Below are positions 9,596 through 19,405 of a DNA stretch of 64,000 bases, in pieces. The first letter of the stretch is position 1. Each line of letters opens with the position of its first letter. The position numbers were made by a program, and so were the translations under genes. This DNA comes from Staphylococcus condimenti (GTDB taxonomy: Bacteria; Bacillota; Bacilli; Staphylococcales; Staphylococcaceae): assembly GCF_001618885.1 (NCBI RefSeq), contig NZ_CP015114.1:2542001-2606000 (forward strand), written 5' to 3'. The notes under the pieces are model-generated. The model saw only the letters and a list, made by a program, of their open reading frames with translations, was not told the origin of the DNA and did not search any database.

Positions 9596-10960
9596 ATGAT
9601 TGATGTGACATTAAAACAAATTAAAGAATGGATTCCATGTGAGATAGACGATCAATATTTACAACATAAAATACACGGCGTATCAATTGACTCTCGACAT
9701 ATAGATGAAAATAACTTGTTTGTGCCGTTTAAAGGTGAAAATACAGATGGGCACCGATTTGTTGAACAAGCTTTAGAGGACGGAGCAGGCGCATCATTTT
9801 ATCAAAAAGATGTTGAATTAGACCATGATGTAAATGGTCCGATTATTTGGGTCGATGACACGTTATTGGCTTTGCAAGAATTAGCCAAAGCATACTTAAA
9901 ACATGTTAATCCAAAAGTGATTGCAGTAACTGGCTCAAACGGTAAAACAACTACGAAAGATATGATTGAAAGTGTTTTAAAACCTGCTTTCAAAGTAAAG
10001 AAAACACAAGGTAACTATAATAACGAAATTGGCATGCCGCTTACCATTTTACAACTTGATGAAGATACAGAAATTTCTATTTTAGAAATGGGAATGTCTG
10101 GTTTTCATGAAATTGAATTGCTGTCAGAAATAGCGCATCCGGATATTGCAGTAATTACCAATATCGGTGAATCACACATGCAAGATTTAGGCTCAAGAGA
10201 AGGTATTGCACGTGCTAAATTTGAAATTGTTTCAGGACTAAAACCAAATGGTGTCTTTATTTATGATGGCGATGAACCTTTATTAAAACCTCATGTTGAG
10301 ACGTTAAAAGATACTGAATCTATCAGCATTGGTCTAGCTCAAGATAATAGTGTGGTTTGTCATGTCGAACAACATGACGCAATGGGGATAGCTTTCAGTT
10401 TAAATACAAATGAACATTATCAAATTCCGATTTTAGGTACACATAATATGCGTAACGCTGCAATTGCGATTTCGATTGGAAAAATACTTGGACTTTCATA
10501 TGAAGCAATTCAAGAAAATATTTCAAAAGTGAAACTGACAGGTATGCGTATGGAATTACATCGTACAGATTCAAATATCTCAGTAATCAATGATGCGTAT
10601 AATGCAAGTCCAACAAGCATGAAAGCTGCAATTAATACTCTATCAGCAATGGAAGGACGTAAAGTTCTGATTTTAGCTGATGTCTTAGAATTAGGTGAGA
10701 ATAGTGCTGAAATGCATGCTTCAGTCGGCGACTATTTACAAGGTAAAGGCATTAATTTATTGTTGACGTTTGGTGATGAAGCGGTTCATATTTATGAAAA
10801 TGGTAAAGTGAACGTAGATGAGGCTTATCACTTTAACAATAAAAAAGAATTGATTGATTTTATTACACAACATGCACAAGCTGAAGATAAAATTTTAATC
10901 AAAGGATCTCGCGGTATGAAATTAGAAGAGGTCTCAGATGCTTTAATTCATAACAATTAA
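9596..10960 (+). CDS. murF: UDP-MurNAc-tripeptide--D-alanyl-D-alanine ligase MurF
   Basis: Adds the D-Ala-D-Ala made by the upstream ddl product to the UDP-MurNAc-tripeptide, using ATP in the cytosol. 454 residues. An N-terminal Mur domain with SIDSRHI (about 30) is followed by the P-loop [12 protein letters not shown] (about 110), [10 protein letters not shown], the [25 protein letters not shown] block (about 180-205), and a C-terminal domain with [14 protein letters not shown] (about 335) and [10 protein letters not shown] at the end. It starts 12 bp after ddl with AAGGTAG as ribosome binding site and ends before a terminator. Confidence 0.97.
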   Translation: MIDVTLKQIKEWIPCEIDDQYLQHKIHGVSIDSRHIDENNLFVPFKGENTDGHRFVEQALEDGAGASFYQKDVELDHDVNGPIIWVDDTLLALQELAKAYLKHVNPKVIAVTGSNGKTTTKDMIESVLKPAFKVKKTQGNYNNEIGMPLTILQLDEDTEISILEMGMSGFHEIELLSEIAHPDIAVITNIGESHMQDLGSREGIARAKFEIVSGLKPNGVFIYDGDEPLLKPHVETLKDTESISIGLAQDNSVVCHVEQHDAMGIAFSLNTNEHYQIPILGTHNMRNAAIAISIGKILGLSYEAIQENISKVKLTGMRMELHRTDSNISVINDAYNASPTSMKAAINTLSAMEGRKVLILADVLELGENSAEMHASVGDYLQGKGINLLLTFGDEAVHIYENGKVNVDEAYHFNNKKELIDFITQHAQAEDKILIKGSRGMKLEEVSDALIHNN

Positions 10961-10976
10961 AAAAATTATAAATATA

Positions 10977-11036
10977 AGTTAGTAAGATGATAATAGCTTT
11001 AACTACAGTAATTCTTATCATTTTACTAACTTTTTT
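10977..11036 (+). terminator. Terminator after murF
   Basis: Long stem AAGTTAGTAAGATGATAA / TTATCATTTTACTAACTT with a T-run TTTTTT. Ends the ddl-murF transcript. Confidence 0.85.
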
Positions 11037-11060
11037 ATATTAACATTGAAAATTGCTTCG

Positions 11061-11089
11061 TTGCTATAATAGGCGCTAGGTGGTATTAT
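11061..11089 (+). promoter_or_regulatory. Candidate sigma-A promoter for cshA
   Basis: TTGCTA (11061-11066), 17-bp spacer, TATTAT (11084-11089). It implies a 5' leader of about 205 nt. An alternative minus-10 TATAAT at 11065-11070 has only a 13-bp spacing to TTGAAA, which is too short. Confidence 0.5.
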
Positions 11090-11134
11090 ATAGAAGTTGA
11101 TGAAAATTAAAGACAAGGTGGGGGCGGGTGCTCG

Positions 11135-11205
11135 TCGTTATTAGATATTTTATAAAAATAACGAAAATATTTGAAATTTGACCGCTCATTTTTTATCGTT
11201 TTTTT
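11135..11205 (+). promoter_or_regulatory. cshA leader with two mutually exclusive hairpins (attenuator-like)
   Basis: Hairpin 1 pairs TCGTTATT (11135-11142) with AATAACGA (11157-11164). Hairpin 2 can pair AACGAAAAT (11160-11168) with ATTTTTTATCGTT (11188-11200) and is followed directly by T (run of 7, 11199-11205), as in a Rho-independent terminator. The two use overlapping bases (11160-11164), so only one can form at a time. A second possible contact is GTGCTC near 11129 with GAGCAC near 11251. Pairings are seen; the switch function is inference. Confidence 0.45.
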
Positions 11206-11288
11206 AGATGAAAAGTAAGCTTATAGATGACGTATATCGACCGAATTGAAGAGCACACGATCATCAAAGTCGTCTCGACCATATATAA

Positions 11289-12824
<1,536 letters not shown>

Positions 12825-12846
12825 TTAATTGGTTTATAAATGGTAA

Positions 12847-12886
12847 AAAGCATTGGTTCGAAATTATCGAATCAGTGCTTTTTTTG
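12847..12886 (+). terminator. Terminator after cshA
   Basis: Stem AAGCATTGGTTCGA / CGAATCAGTGCTT with a short loop, followed by a T run (TTTTTTTG). Confidence 0.85.
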
Positions 12887-12983
12887 TTTTAAAAATAAAT
12901 TATAAAATTCTCCAAATTTGTTTCGGTTATTGTTAGAATATGACTATATGTATAAATAATTTATGATAGGAGCGGGCAACTTA

Positions 12984-13454
12984 ATGGAATACAAACAGCA
13001 AAGTCCTAGAAAAGTTTTGGGTTATTATTATTTAAGTTTCATTTTAAGATTTTTGATAACTTTAATGATAGCACTAGTTTTCTGTGGCTTGACTTATTAT
13101 TTTAATTGGTCGCCATGGGTCATATATTGCTTTGGTATATTACTACTGCTGCAAGTACTATTTTATGCTGTTCAACCATGGGTTTTATGGCAGCATAGAT
13201 ATTTCACTCTATCTGATAACCACATTATAATCATTAATACATTCTTTTTTAAAAAAGAATCAGTCATTAAGTTGGATAGAGTTCAATATTTAGAACGTAA
13301 AACAGGTCCGTTATTAAATCGATTCGGCTTATGTAAAAATTATATCGTGACAGCTGGTCATGAGATTATACTTCCATTGGTTAATGAAGATACAACAAAA
13401 GAAATGGAAGAATATTGTATGGATTACTTAGAAAAGGTAGATGCAGATGTTTAA
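12984..13454 (+). CDS. Bacterial PH-domain (bPH2) membrane protein, YdbS-like
   Basis: A 156-residue membrane protein with two hydrophobic helices (about residues 20-45 and 50-70) followed by a bPH2 domain (DUF304) containing RYFTLSDNHIIIINTFFFKKESVIKLDRVQYLE. The start at 12984 follows TAGGAG; the longer in-frame ATG at 12963 would put the ribosome binding site inside the gene. It overlaps the next gene, YdbT-like, by 8-14 bp, so the two are probably translationally coupled and act as a complex. In B. subtilis ydbS/ydbT contribute to resistance against an antimicrobial peptide; the biochemical role is unknown. Confidence 0.82.
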   Translation: MEYKQQSPRKVLGYYYLSFILRFLITLMIALVFCGLTYYFNWSPWVIYCFGILLLLQVLFYAVQPWVLWQHRYFTLSDNHIIIINTFFFKKESVIKLDRVQYLERKTGPLLNRFGLCKNYIVTAGHEIILPLVNEDTTKEMEEYCMDYLEKVDADV

Positions 13455-14919
13455 ACCAGAAAAATTACATCCTATTTCTTATTTGTCAGGTTTAATTAAA
13501 ACAATAAAACAAAATTTTATTGTAATCATTCTTTTTTTTATCAATATTAAAGATTTTCACTTTGCTGATTTTAAACAATACATTTGGCCTGGTATTTTGC
13601 TTATTTTATTTATAGTTTCATTTATTATCAATGCAGCAAAAGTTTTTACTACGAGGTATTGGATTGAGAATAATCATTTCATCGTTACACATGGTGTATT
13701 TAATAAGAAGCGGAAAGAGTTAGATATACAACGTATACAATCTGTCGATACGTCACAAGATATTGTGAATAGAGTGTTTGGCGGCTTGATTTTAGAAATA
13801 AAAGTGCCGAGTGACAGTATAAAGCTTGAGATTGTGTCTAAAGCGCAGAGTGAATATATCGAACAGCAAATTAAAAAAGTTCAAAACTCAATTGATATGA
13901 CAGAAGATATTGATAGTGAGAATGAAGCAGAGCATAACCAAAATCAAAAAACAATTTATCGTTTGTCCTTAAAAGAACTTACTCTAATGTCATTAACGAG
14001 TGGTTCTATTGTGATTGCAATACTAACAATTATGCCGATACTCGGGAGTTTACAAAGCGTTATACCATGGGATCATATTTTTAAGCAATTTCAACACATT
14101 GCACAAGCTGCTTATATTACAACAATAATACTTATTGTATTCGGTTTGTTGATTGCTTATATCATCGGTGTAATTATTGAATTTACAAGATTTTATGGTT
14201 ATACGTTAAAAGAAGAGAATCATCAATTAAAAATTAAACATGGATTACTGAATGTGAAAAGTCTGACAGTCCCTACAAAACGTATTCAAGCTGTAGTTGA
14301 AAAGCAGTCATTCTTTCGCAGAATACTAGGGTATACATCGATTTATTTTGTAATTACAAGTGATGGTATTAATACAATGGAAAGTGAATCTGCTTCTGGA
14401 CAAGTTGTGATACTTCCTTTTATGAAACGAGAAAAAACATACGAAATGCTGCATTATTTAGTTCCCTCTCTAAGTTTTCAATCTGTTGAGACAGGTTTGC
14501 CAAAAGGTGGTATTCGACGTAATGCTCAAATCAGTGGTGGAATTATACTTATTGCTGGAATAGCAGGATATTATTTTTGGAATGCCTGGGCTATGATAAT
14601 TGCATTATTATTAATTGTACTCGTAATTATTAATAGTATTATAACTGTGAAGTATTCAGGATTGCATATTTCTTCTGATGAATTAACACTGAAACATTCT
14701 CAATTAATTCGTACACGCTATTTTTACACAAGTAAAAATAAACTTGTTGGGTTTGAGAAAAGACAAAATCCATTTTTAAGAAGGGCGGAACTTGCTCATT
14801 TTAATTTTATTGCAGCAAAAGGCGCAGGAAGTCTAAATATAGGCTTGCGCTTCGTCCAAAATAATAAAGCAGATGAACTGGAAAATTGGTACTTGAAGGA
14901 GGGGAATTATGAAGCTTAA
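13447..14919 (+). CDS. Multi-domain bPH2 membrane protein, YdbT-like
   Basis: A protein of about 490 residues with three repeats of the same plan: hydrophobic helix pair followed by a bPH2 domain. PH repeats lie at about residues 75-150 (TRYWIENNHFIVTHGVFNKKRKELDIQRIQSV), 250-320 (YTLKEENHQLKIKHGLLNVKSLTVPTKRIQAV) and 390-480 (SGLHISSDELTLKHSQLIRTRYFYTSKNKLVG). Membrane segments are near 20-65, 175-245 and 360-395. Start is ATG 13447 or 13441; AAAGG upstream fits 13447 better. Third gene overlaps its 3' end by 11 bp. The triple cassette looks like one membrane complex; its function is not known. Confidence 0.82.
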   Translation: MFKPEKLHPISYLSGLIKTIKQNFIVIILFFINIKDFHFADFKQYIWPGILLILFIVSFIINAAKVFTTRYWIENNHFIVTHGVFNKKRKELDIQRIQSVDTSQDIVNRVFGGLILEIKVPSDSIKLEIVSKAQSEYIEQQIKKVQNSIDMTEDIDSENEAEHNQNQKTIYRLSLKELTLMSLTSGSIVIAILTIMPILGSLQSVIPWDHIFKQFQHIAQAAYITTIILIVFGLLIAYIIGVIIEFTRFYGYTLKEENHQLKIKHGLLNVKSLTVPTKRIQAVVEKQSFFRRILGYTSIYFVITSDGINTMESESASGQVVILPFMKREKTYEMLHYLVPSLSFQSVETGLPKGGIRRNAQISGGIILIAGIAGYYFWNAWAMIIALLLIVLVIINSIITVKYSGLHISSDELTLKHSQLIRTRYFYTSKNKLVGFEKRQNPFLRRAELAHFNFIAAKGAGSLNIGLRFVQNNKADELENWYLKEGNYEA

Positions 14920-15409
14920 TCGTATGTCTCCCAAAGGAAAAAAAGTGCTGGTTATCGGTGCAGTGATACGTACGGTAATCATTGCGGTATGTTTAATTGC
15001 TGCTTTAGTAATTGATCATTTGTGGTTGCATTGGCTAAGCGATACACCTTTTAAAATTACTTGTGTGATTGTAGCTGTACTTATTGCCATACAAATTATA
15101 GGAGATTGTATCATGCGCCCATGGTTAATGAATCGGCAACATGGTTATTTATTGAAAACACATTCTATTACTGTCCAAGAGGGCATGTGGTTTGTAAAAC
15201 ATTTGAAAATTCCATTGTTTCGTATTCAAAATGTAGATATAGAAGAAGGATGGTTGATGCGTAAATATCAACTTGCGACTTTGAACCTTTCGACAGCTGG
15301 CGGTAATGCAGAAATTATATTAATCGATAAAACAACAGCGCAACAAATTATGAATAATATCAAACATTCTTCATTAAATATAAGCGAAGAATCAGAAGTG
15401 GGTGAATAA
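14909..15409 (+). CDS. Bacterial PH-domain (bPH2) membrane protein, YdbS-like (second)
   Basis: A 166-residue protein with two N-terminal helices (about residues 15-40 and 45-70) and a C-terminal bPH2 domain ([54 protein letters not shown]). Start ATG at 14909 has GGAGGGGAATT upstream and overlaps the YdbT-like gene by 11 bp. Same architecture as the gene at 12984, so this is a second YdbS-type member flanking the large YdbT-type protein. Its stop region overlaps the acpS upstream start, so the chain is continuous with acpS. Confidence 0.82.
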   Translation: MKLNRMSPKGKKVLVIGAVIRTVIIAVCLIAALVIDHLWLHWLSDTPFKITCVIVAVLIAIQIIGDCIMRPWLMNRQHGYLLKTHSITVQEGMWFVKHLKIPLFRIQNVDIEEGWLMRKYQLATLNLSTAGGNAEIILIDKTTAQQIMNNIKHSSLNISEESEVGE

Positions 15410-15410
15410 G

Positions 15411-15764
15411 TTGATATATGGTATTGGAATCGACTTAATTGAGATTAGTCGAATCAAAACATTGCTAAAACGTCAAAAAAAGTTGCCTGAGCGTATTTTG
15501 AGTAAAGATGAATTAACTAAATTTGAAAACTTTTCTCATGAACAACGGCGGGCTGAATTTTTAGCAGGACGTTTTGCGTGTAAAGAAGCATTCAGTAAAG
15601 CTTTAGGAACAGGTTTAGGAAAACATGTAAGTTTCCAAGATATTAATTGTCAAAATGATGAATTAGGACGTCCTTTTATTCAGTTTGAAGGATTTAAAGT
15701 ACATGTCAGTATTACTCATACTGAAAATTATGCCGCGAGTCAGGTGATTCTTGAGAAAATGTAA
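15411..15764 (+). CDS. acpS: Holo-[acyl-carrier-protein] synthase AcpS
   Basis: Transfers 4'-phosphopantetheine from CoA to apo-ACP, switching on fatty acid synthesis. 117 residues from TTG 15411 ([11 protein letters not shown]), which matches the usual N-terminus; the GTG at 15402 would add three residues and lies inside the preceding gene. Magnesium-binding Asp is in GIDLIEI (about residue 8) and Glu in [13 protein letters not shown] (about 57). C-terminal [17 protein letters not shown] is conserved. It lies between the PH-protein chain and alr as in related Firmicutes. Confidence 0.95.
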   Translation: MIYGIGIDLIEISRIKTLLKRQKKLPERILSKDELTKFENFSHEQRRAEFLAGRFACKEAFSKALGTGLGKHVSFQDINCQNDELGRPFIQFEGFKVHVSITHTENYAASQVILEKM

Positions 15765-15827
15765 TATAATAATAGTATTGTTGAATTAAACTGAAAGAAT
15801 CGGTTTAAAATAAAGGAGTTGAAGATC

Positions 15828-16982
15828 ATGGCGGATAAATTTTATCGGCCTACGTATCTTAAGGTAGATTTAGAAGCAATATTAAAAAACTATCAAGTAC
15901 TAGGCAAATTACAACCCAATAAAATAGTGATGCCAGTAATTAAAGCGAATGCTTATGGTATGGGAAGTGTAAATGTCGGCCACTATTTAAAAGAAAACGG
16001 GGTTGAATTTTTCGGCGTTGCCACTTTGGATGAAGCAATTGAATTAAGAATGCACGGAATTGATACGAAAATATTAATCTTAGGCGTTGTAATGCCTAAA
16101 GATATTAATAAAGCAATCCAACATCGGGTTGCTTTAACAGTACCTTCATACGCATGGTTGGAAGAAGCAATTAAATATCTTGATGACGATTTAGAAAAAG
16201 ATTTATGGCTGCATGTCAAAATCGATACAGGTATGGGACGTTTAGGTGTAAAATCAGCAGACGACTATCAAAAAGTGGTTGATTTAATACAGTCACATGA
16301 ACATTTGATTTTTGAAGGTGTATTTACACATTTTGCACAAGCTGATGAAGACAGCCCGCATACAAAAGAACAATATGAAATATTTGAAAACTGGGTGAAT
16401 TCAATTTCTCATCCGCCTTATGTACATGCACAAAACTCTGGAGGTACCATTTTGTTTGATGCACCTATTTGCAATATGGTGCGAACAGGTATTTCGTTAT
16501 ATGGTTATTATCCATCTGAATATGTTGAACAACAGACACATGCTGAATTGTATCCTTGTGCTGAATGGGTGACAGAAATCGTTGATGTTAAGCATTTAGA
16601 AATAGGCGATACTGTAAGTTACGGTTCCACTTATACCGCAGAAAAAGCTGAAAAGATTGCAATTTTACCTGTCGGTTATGCAGATGGTTTTCCACGAATG
16701 ATGCAAGGAACTAATGTAGAAGTGAATGGACAGCAATGTACGATTATCGGTCGTGTATGCATGGATCAAATGATGATTGTATTACCTGAAAATGAAGCGT
16801 TTAATGTCGGGGACAAAGTGACATTGTTAAATCGTGAACATAACGGTCCGCAATCATTATTATCTTTTGCAAAACAACAGCAAACTATTAATTATGAAGT
16901 GCTTTGTCGCATCGGAAGACGTGTTCCAAGAATATATGAGCCGGAAAAAGTATTTGATATTGTTAACGAATTGCAAAAATAG
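15828..16982 (+). CDS. alr: Alanine racemase
   Basis: PLP-dependent racemase providing D-alanine for cell wall and teichoic acids. 384 residues from ATG 15828 (GGAG 9 nt upstream); the TTG at 15819 is less likely. The PLP lysine is in VMPVIKANAYGMG (about residue 38), the TIM-barrel carries HVKIDTGMGRLG (about 130) and the catalytic Tyr of the beta domain is in VSYGSTY (about 265), followed by VCMDQMM. It precedes mazEF by 80 bp; in staphylococci alr, mazEF and the sigB locus are neighbours. Confidence 0.96.
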   Translation: MADKFYRPTYLKVDLEAILKNYQVLGKLQPNKIVMPVIKANAYGMGSVNVGHYLKENGVEFFGVATLDEAIELRMHGIDTKILILGVVMPKDINKAIQHRVALTVPSYAWLEEAIKYLDDDLEKDLWLHVKIDTGMGRLGVKSADDYQKVVDLIQSHEHLIFEGVFTHFAQADEDSPHTKEQYEIFENWVNSISHPPYVHAQNSGGTILFDAPICNMVRTGISLYGYYPSEYVEQQTHAELYPCAEWVTEIVDVKHLEIGDTVSYGSTYTAEKAEKIAILPVGYADGFPRMMQGTNVEVNGQQCTIIGRVCMDQMMIVLPENEAFNVGDKVTLLNREHNGPQSLLSFAKQQQTINYEVLCRIGRRVPRIYEPEKVFDIVNELQK

Positions 16983-17062
16983 TATGGTCAGGTATTTTGA
17001 AATTTGTTATTATAAGTTTGAATATTAAATTAGTATTTCTTTAATTCTTGGAGGTCTTACTC

Positions 17063-17230
17063 ATGTCAACTTTTAATCAGAATAGAAGTTATAGTTTAGA
17101 ACAGTCACTGAAAGAAGGCTATGCACAGATGGCTGACTTAAATCTCTCCCTCGCAACGGAGGCATTTTCAGTAGAATGTGAAGCCTGTGATTGCAATGAA
17201 TCATATTTAGCTTTTGACAAGGATGAATGA
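17063..17230 (+). CDS. mazE: Antitoxin MazE
   Basis: A 55-residue antitoxin that binds and blocks MazF. The sequence follows staphylococcal MazE ([31 protein letters not shown], then an acidic Cys-containing tail with CEACDCNES). The start at 17063 has GGAGG; an earlier in-frame ATG at 17048 overlaps that site. Its stop overlaps the mazF start (ATGA), the usual coupling of antitoxin and toxin. Labile acidic C-terminus is the expected MazF-binding part. Confidence 0.93.
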   Translation: MSTFNQNRSYSLEQSLKEGYAQMADLNLSLATEAFSVECEACDCNESYLAFDKDE

Positions 17231-17577
17231 TGAGGAGAGGCGATGTTTACTTAGCTGATTTATCGCCAGTGCAAGGTTCTGAACAAGGGGGAGTTAGGCC
17301 TGTTGTAATTATACAAAACGACACTGGAAATAAGTATAGTCCAACAGTCATTGTAGCTGCAATGACTGGACGGATTAATAAAGCAAAAATTCCTACTCAT
17401 GTTGAAATTGAAAAAAGTAAATATAAATTGGACAAAGATTCAGTTATTTTACTAGAACAGATAAGAACAGTCGATAAAAAGCGACTTAAAGAAAAACTGA
17501 CATATTTATCAGACGAAAAGATGAAAGAAATTGATAATGCGATTCAAATCAGCTTAGGCTTGACACATCGCAATTAA
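17227..17577 (+). CDS. mazF: Endoribonuclease toxin MazF
   Basis: A 116-residue sequence-specific mRNA interferase (PemK/MazF fold). In S. aureus MazF cuts within U^ACAU; specificity here is inferred from the very high similarity. Visible conserved N-terminus [30 protein letters not shown] with the catalytic Arg around residue 25 and the strand [25 protein letters not shown] overlap with mazE. In staphylococci the mazEF promoter can also feed rsbU-sigB; here an IS and a terminator-like hairpin lie between, which should cut that link. Confidence 0.95.
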   Translation: MMRRGDVYLADLSPVQGSEQGGVRPVVIIQNDTGNKYSPTVIVAAMTGRINKAKIPTHVEIEKSKYKLDKDSVILLEQIRTVDKKRLKEKLTYLSDEKMKEIDNAIQISLGLTHRN

Positions 17578-17604
17578 TTGGAATTCAAACAACAATTAAA
17601 TTAC

Positions 17605-17803
17605 AAAAGGTTGAGGCAAGATATGAATGTTGCCTTACAACTTTGTTCAGACTTGCACCAATTGTAGAGACTGAACTAAATGTTTAAAGAGGCAGAGAAA
17701 CAATTTCAGCTTAGGGTACACGTATGACTTTATTGCTCGACTATCAATATAGGTTAATATGGCGTTCCTAGAGATGCTGTTATTGGTTTTTGCCTCTTTT
17801 TTA
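17605..17803 (+). ncRNA. Structured region of three hairpins between mazF and the IS (terminator or small RNA)
   Basis: Three consecutive inverted repeats: AGGCAA/TTGCCT (17614-17619, 17630-17635) extended by AAAGGTTG/ACAACTTT; GTTCAG/CTGAAC (17645-17650, 17671-17676); and a long imperfect one starting AAAGAGGCA (17686-17694) and closing TGCCTCTTT (17791-17799) with a T-run. The last is a plausible Rho-independent terminator for mazEF. The amount of structure is more than a terminator needs, so a small RNA is possible. No coding frame is seen. The IS follows immediately after the T-run. Confidence 0.45.
17796..17803. repeat. Left copy of the 8-bp IS target duplication
   Basis: CTTTTTTA, identical to 19284-19291 on the other side of the element. 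Eight base pairs is the standard target duplication of ISL3-family elements, and the copy is unmutated, suggesting a recent insertion. Confidence 0.9.
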
Positions 17804-19283
17804 GGCTCTCTGTCAAATAGGACTGGTGGCTCAAATTATAGAGGTTAAGCAGCTTTTAGCTGCTTAATCTCTTTTTTAGGATTCGAGGAAAAAAGTCTCG
17901 TACATAAAATAATACGATTGCGCAAATTAGTGAAGTTTCTATAACCGAAAGAAACCCTTTTTATCAGTTTGATCTTATTATTAATACCTTCGAGCGGACC
18001 GTTGGTCAGATTCGAATATTCCAAAGTATTCAGTACCATGTCATGATAATTTTTAAGTGTTCTGATGGAAATTTGAAGTTTGGGGGCAATGTTTCCCATG
18101 GTTATTGCCTGTATGGTTGATGTATATAACTGTTCATCATTTTCTTTTAAAGCGTAACGCAGCTGATGGACATAGTGATGCGTGTTTAACAATTTATCAT
18201 CAAAATCCAATAAGAAATCTACAATTCCTTTGGTGGTTTTCCATTGTTTGAACAGAGGAACTTTATTATATTCGAACATCTCCAATTGTTCATAAGGTTT
18301 CAAAAGCAGTTTCCAGTAACGCTTATATTTATTGTAAAGCGGTCTGTCGTTATTTCGGAAAGTATTCATAACACTGACACGAGTCATATTCAAAGCACGA
18401 TTCAATGATTGTACAATATGGAATCGGTCTATAATAATTTTGGCATTAGGGAATACTTCGTTGATCAAAGACATATAAGGTTCGTACATATCGATAGATA
18501 CCGTCTTCACACGTTGTCTTTCAGCTAGTGAATAACGATAAAAGTGCGTTTTCAGAGCTGCCAATCTGCGATCGGGAACAATATCTACGATACGATGGGA
18601 CACAGCATCAGCATAAATAAAACTCATATTATGGCTGACATGTTTGACACTTTTGAATTCATCCATCATTAAATGTTCAGGCAAAGCGCTGAACGGCTTT
18701 TGAGCAATCTGAGAAGCAGCTTTATCTATCATCCGAGCAACTGTAGAAGCCCCGACAGCACACGATTCAGCAATTGATTTTTGAGAACGGATTTCGGTAG
18801 CTTTCTGCAAAACAGCTAAACGGGTATTATCCGAAATATGGCAATGTCTCTCAACTATTTTTGTTTCAGCAGTGAAGTGCGTACAGCAGTGCTTACAGTA
18901 AAAACGCTGCTTCTTCAGGTTCAAATAGGCTTGTCTTTCAGATACCTTAGGTATCGTAATACGGGAATTCTTCATTCCATTTTTTATAATGGAGTACTCG
19001 GTATTTTTAAAGCCGCAGTTTTCACAGTGCTCAGGAACGTACGTCAATTTTCCAAAGTAGAATAGACACGTTTTTCCTTTATACTCTTTTTCTTCAACCT
19101 TAGTATCGAATTCTATATTTTTATCTTTAATTCCCAGTGTAGTTGATATAAAATGATTCATAGGCGCAACTTATCTCCTTTAATTTGGGTTTGGTCACTT
19201 TAAATTATAGAGATAATTGCGCTATTTTTATATCAAAAAATCGGACGAGTGATTTTCTCACCAGTCCGATTTAGTATAGAACC
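17804..19283 (-). mobile_element. ISL3-family insertion sequence, complete, 1480 bp
   Basis: The element is bounded by imperfect inverted repeats of about 21 bp: left end GGCTCTCTGTCAAATAGGAC at 17804-17824, right end reading inward GGTTCTATACTAAATCGGAC at 19263-19283 (about 15 of 21 positions match). It is flanked by exact 8-bp direct repeats CTTTTTTA (17796-17803 and 19284-19291). It carries one intact transposase gene on the minus strand, so it may be active. It sits between mazF and rsbU, where S. aureus has only a short spacer. Confidence 0.95.
17845..19161 (-). CDS. ISL3-family transposase
   Basis: A 438-residue DDE transposase (ISL3 / IS1181-like by length and sequence). N-terminal zinc-binding cysteines CENCGF...RFYCKHCCTHF (about residues 45-100), a helix-turn-helix region (SQKSIAESCAVGASTVARMID), then the catalytic acidic residues: Asp in MMDEFKSVKH (about 165), Asp in IIIDRFHIVQSLN (about 240) and Glu in GPLEGINNKIKLIKRVSFGYRN (about 395). 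The frame is open from start to stop with AAGGAG upstream of the ATG. Opposite orientation to mazEF and rsbUVW-sigB, so transcription of the transposase opposes the stress operon. Confidence 0.96.
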   Translation of the reverse strand: MNHFISTTLGIKDKNIEFDTKVEEKEYKGKTCLFYFGKLTYVPEHCENCGFKNTEYSIIKNGMKNSRITIPKVSERQAYLNLKKQRFYCKHCCTHFTAETKIVERHCHISDNTRLAVLQKATEIRSQKSIAESCAVGASTVARMIDKAASQIAQKPFSALPEHLMMDEFKSVKHVSHNMSFIYADAVSHRIVDIVPDRRLAALKTHFYRYSLAERQRVKTVSIDMYEPYMSLINEVFPNAKIIIDRFHIVQSLNRALNMTRVSVMNTFRNNDRPLYNKYKRYWKLLLKPYEQLEMFEYNKVPLFKQWKTTKGIVDFLLDFDDKLLNTHHYVHQLRYALKENDEQLYTSTIQAITMGNIAPKLQISIRTLKNYHDMVLNTLEYSNLTNGPLEGINNKIKLIKRVSFGYRNFTNLRNRIILCTRLFSSNPKKEIKQLKAA

Positions 19284-19291
19284 CTTTTTTA
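19284..19291. repeat. Right copy of the 8-bp IS target duplication
   Basis: CTTTTTTA, the partner of 17796-17803; it marks the right end of the insertion sequence. Confidence 0.9.
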
Positions 19292-19405
19292 CATATAAAA
19301 TATTATAGAAGCCGAAAGTTTTTATTAATCAATTACAAAAACAAAGGTGTCTATACCTTTTATAATTAAGGTTAAAAAGAGAATTCAGAAAGAAGGACGA
19401 TACAA

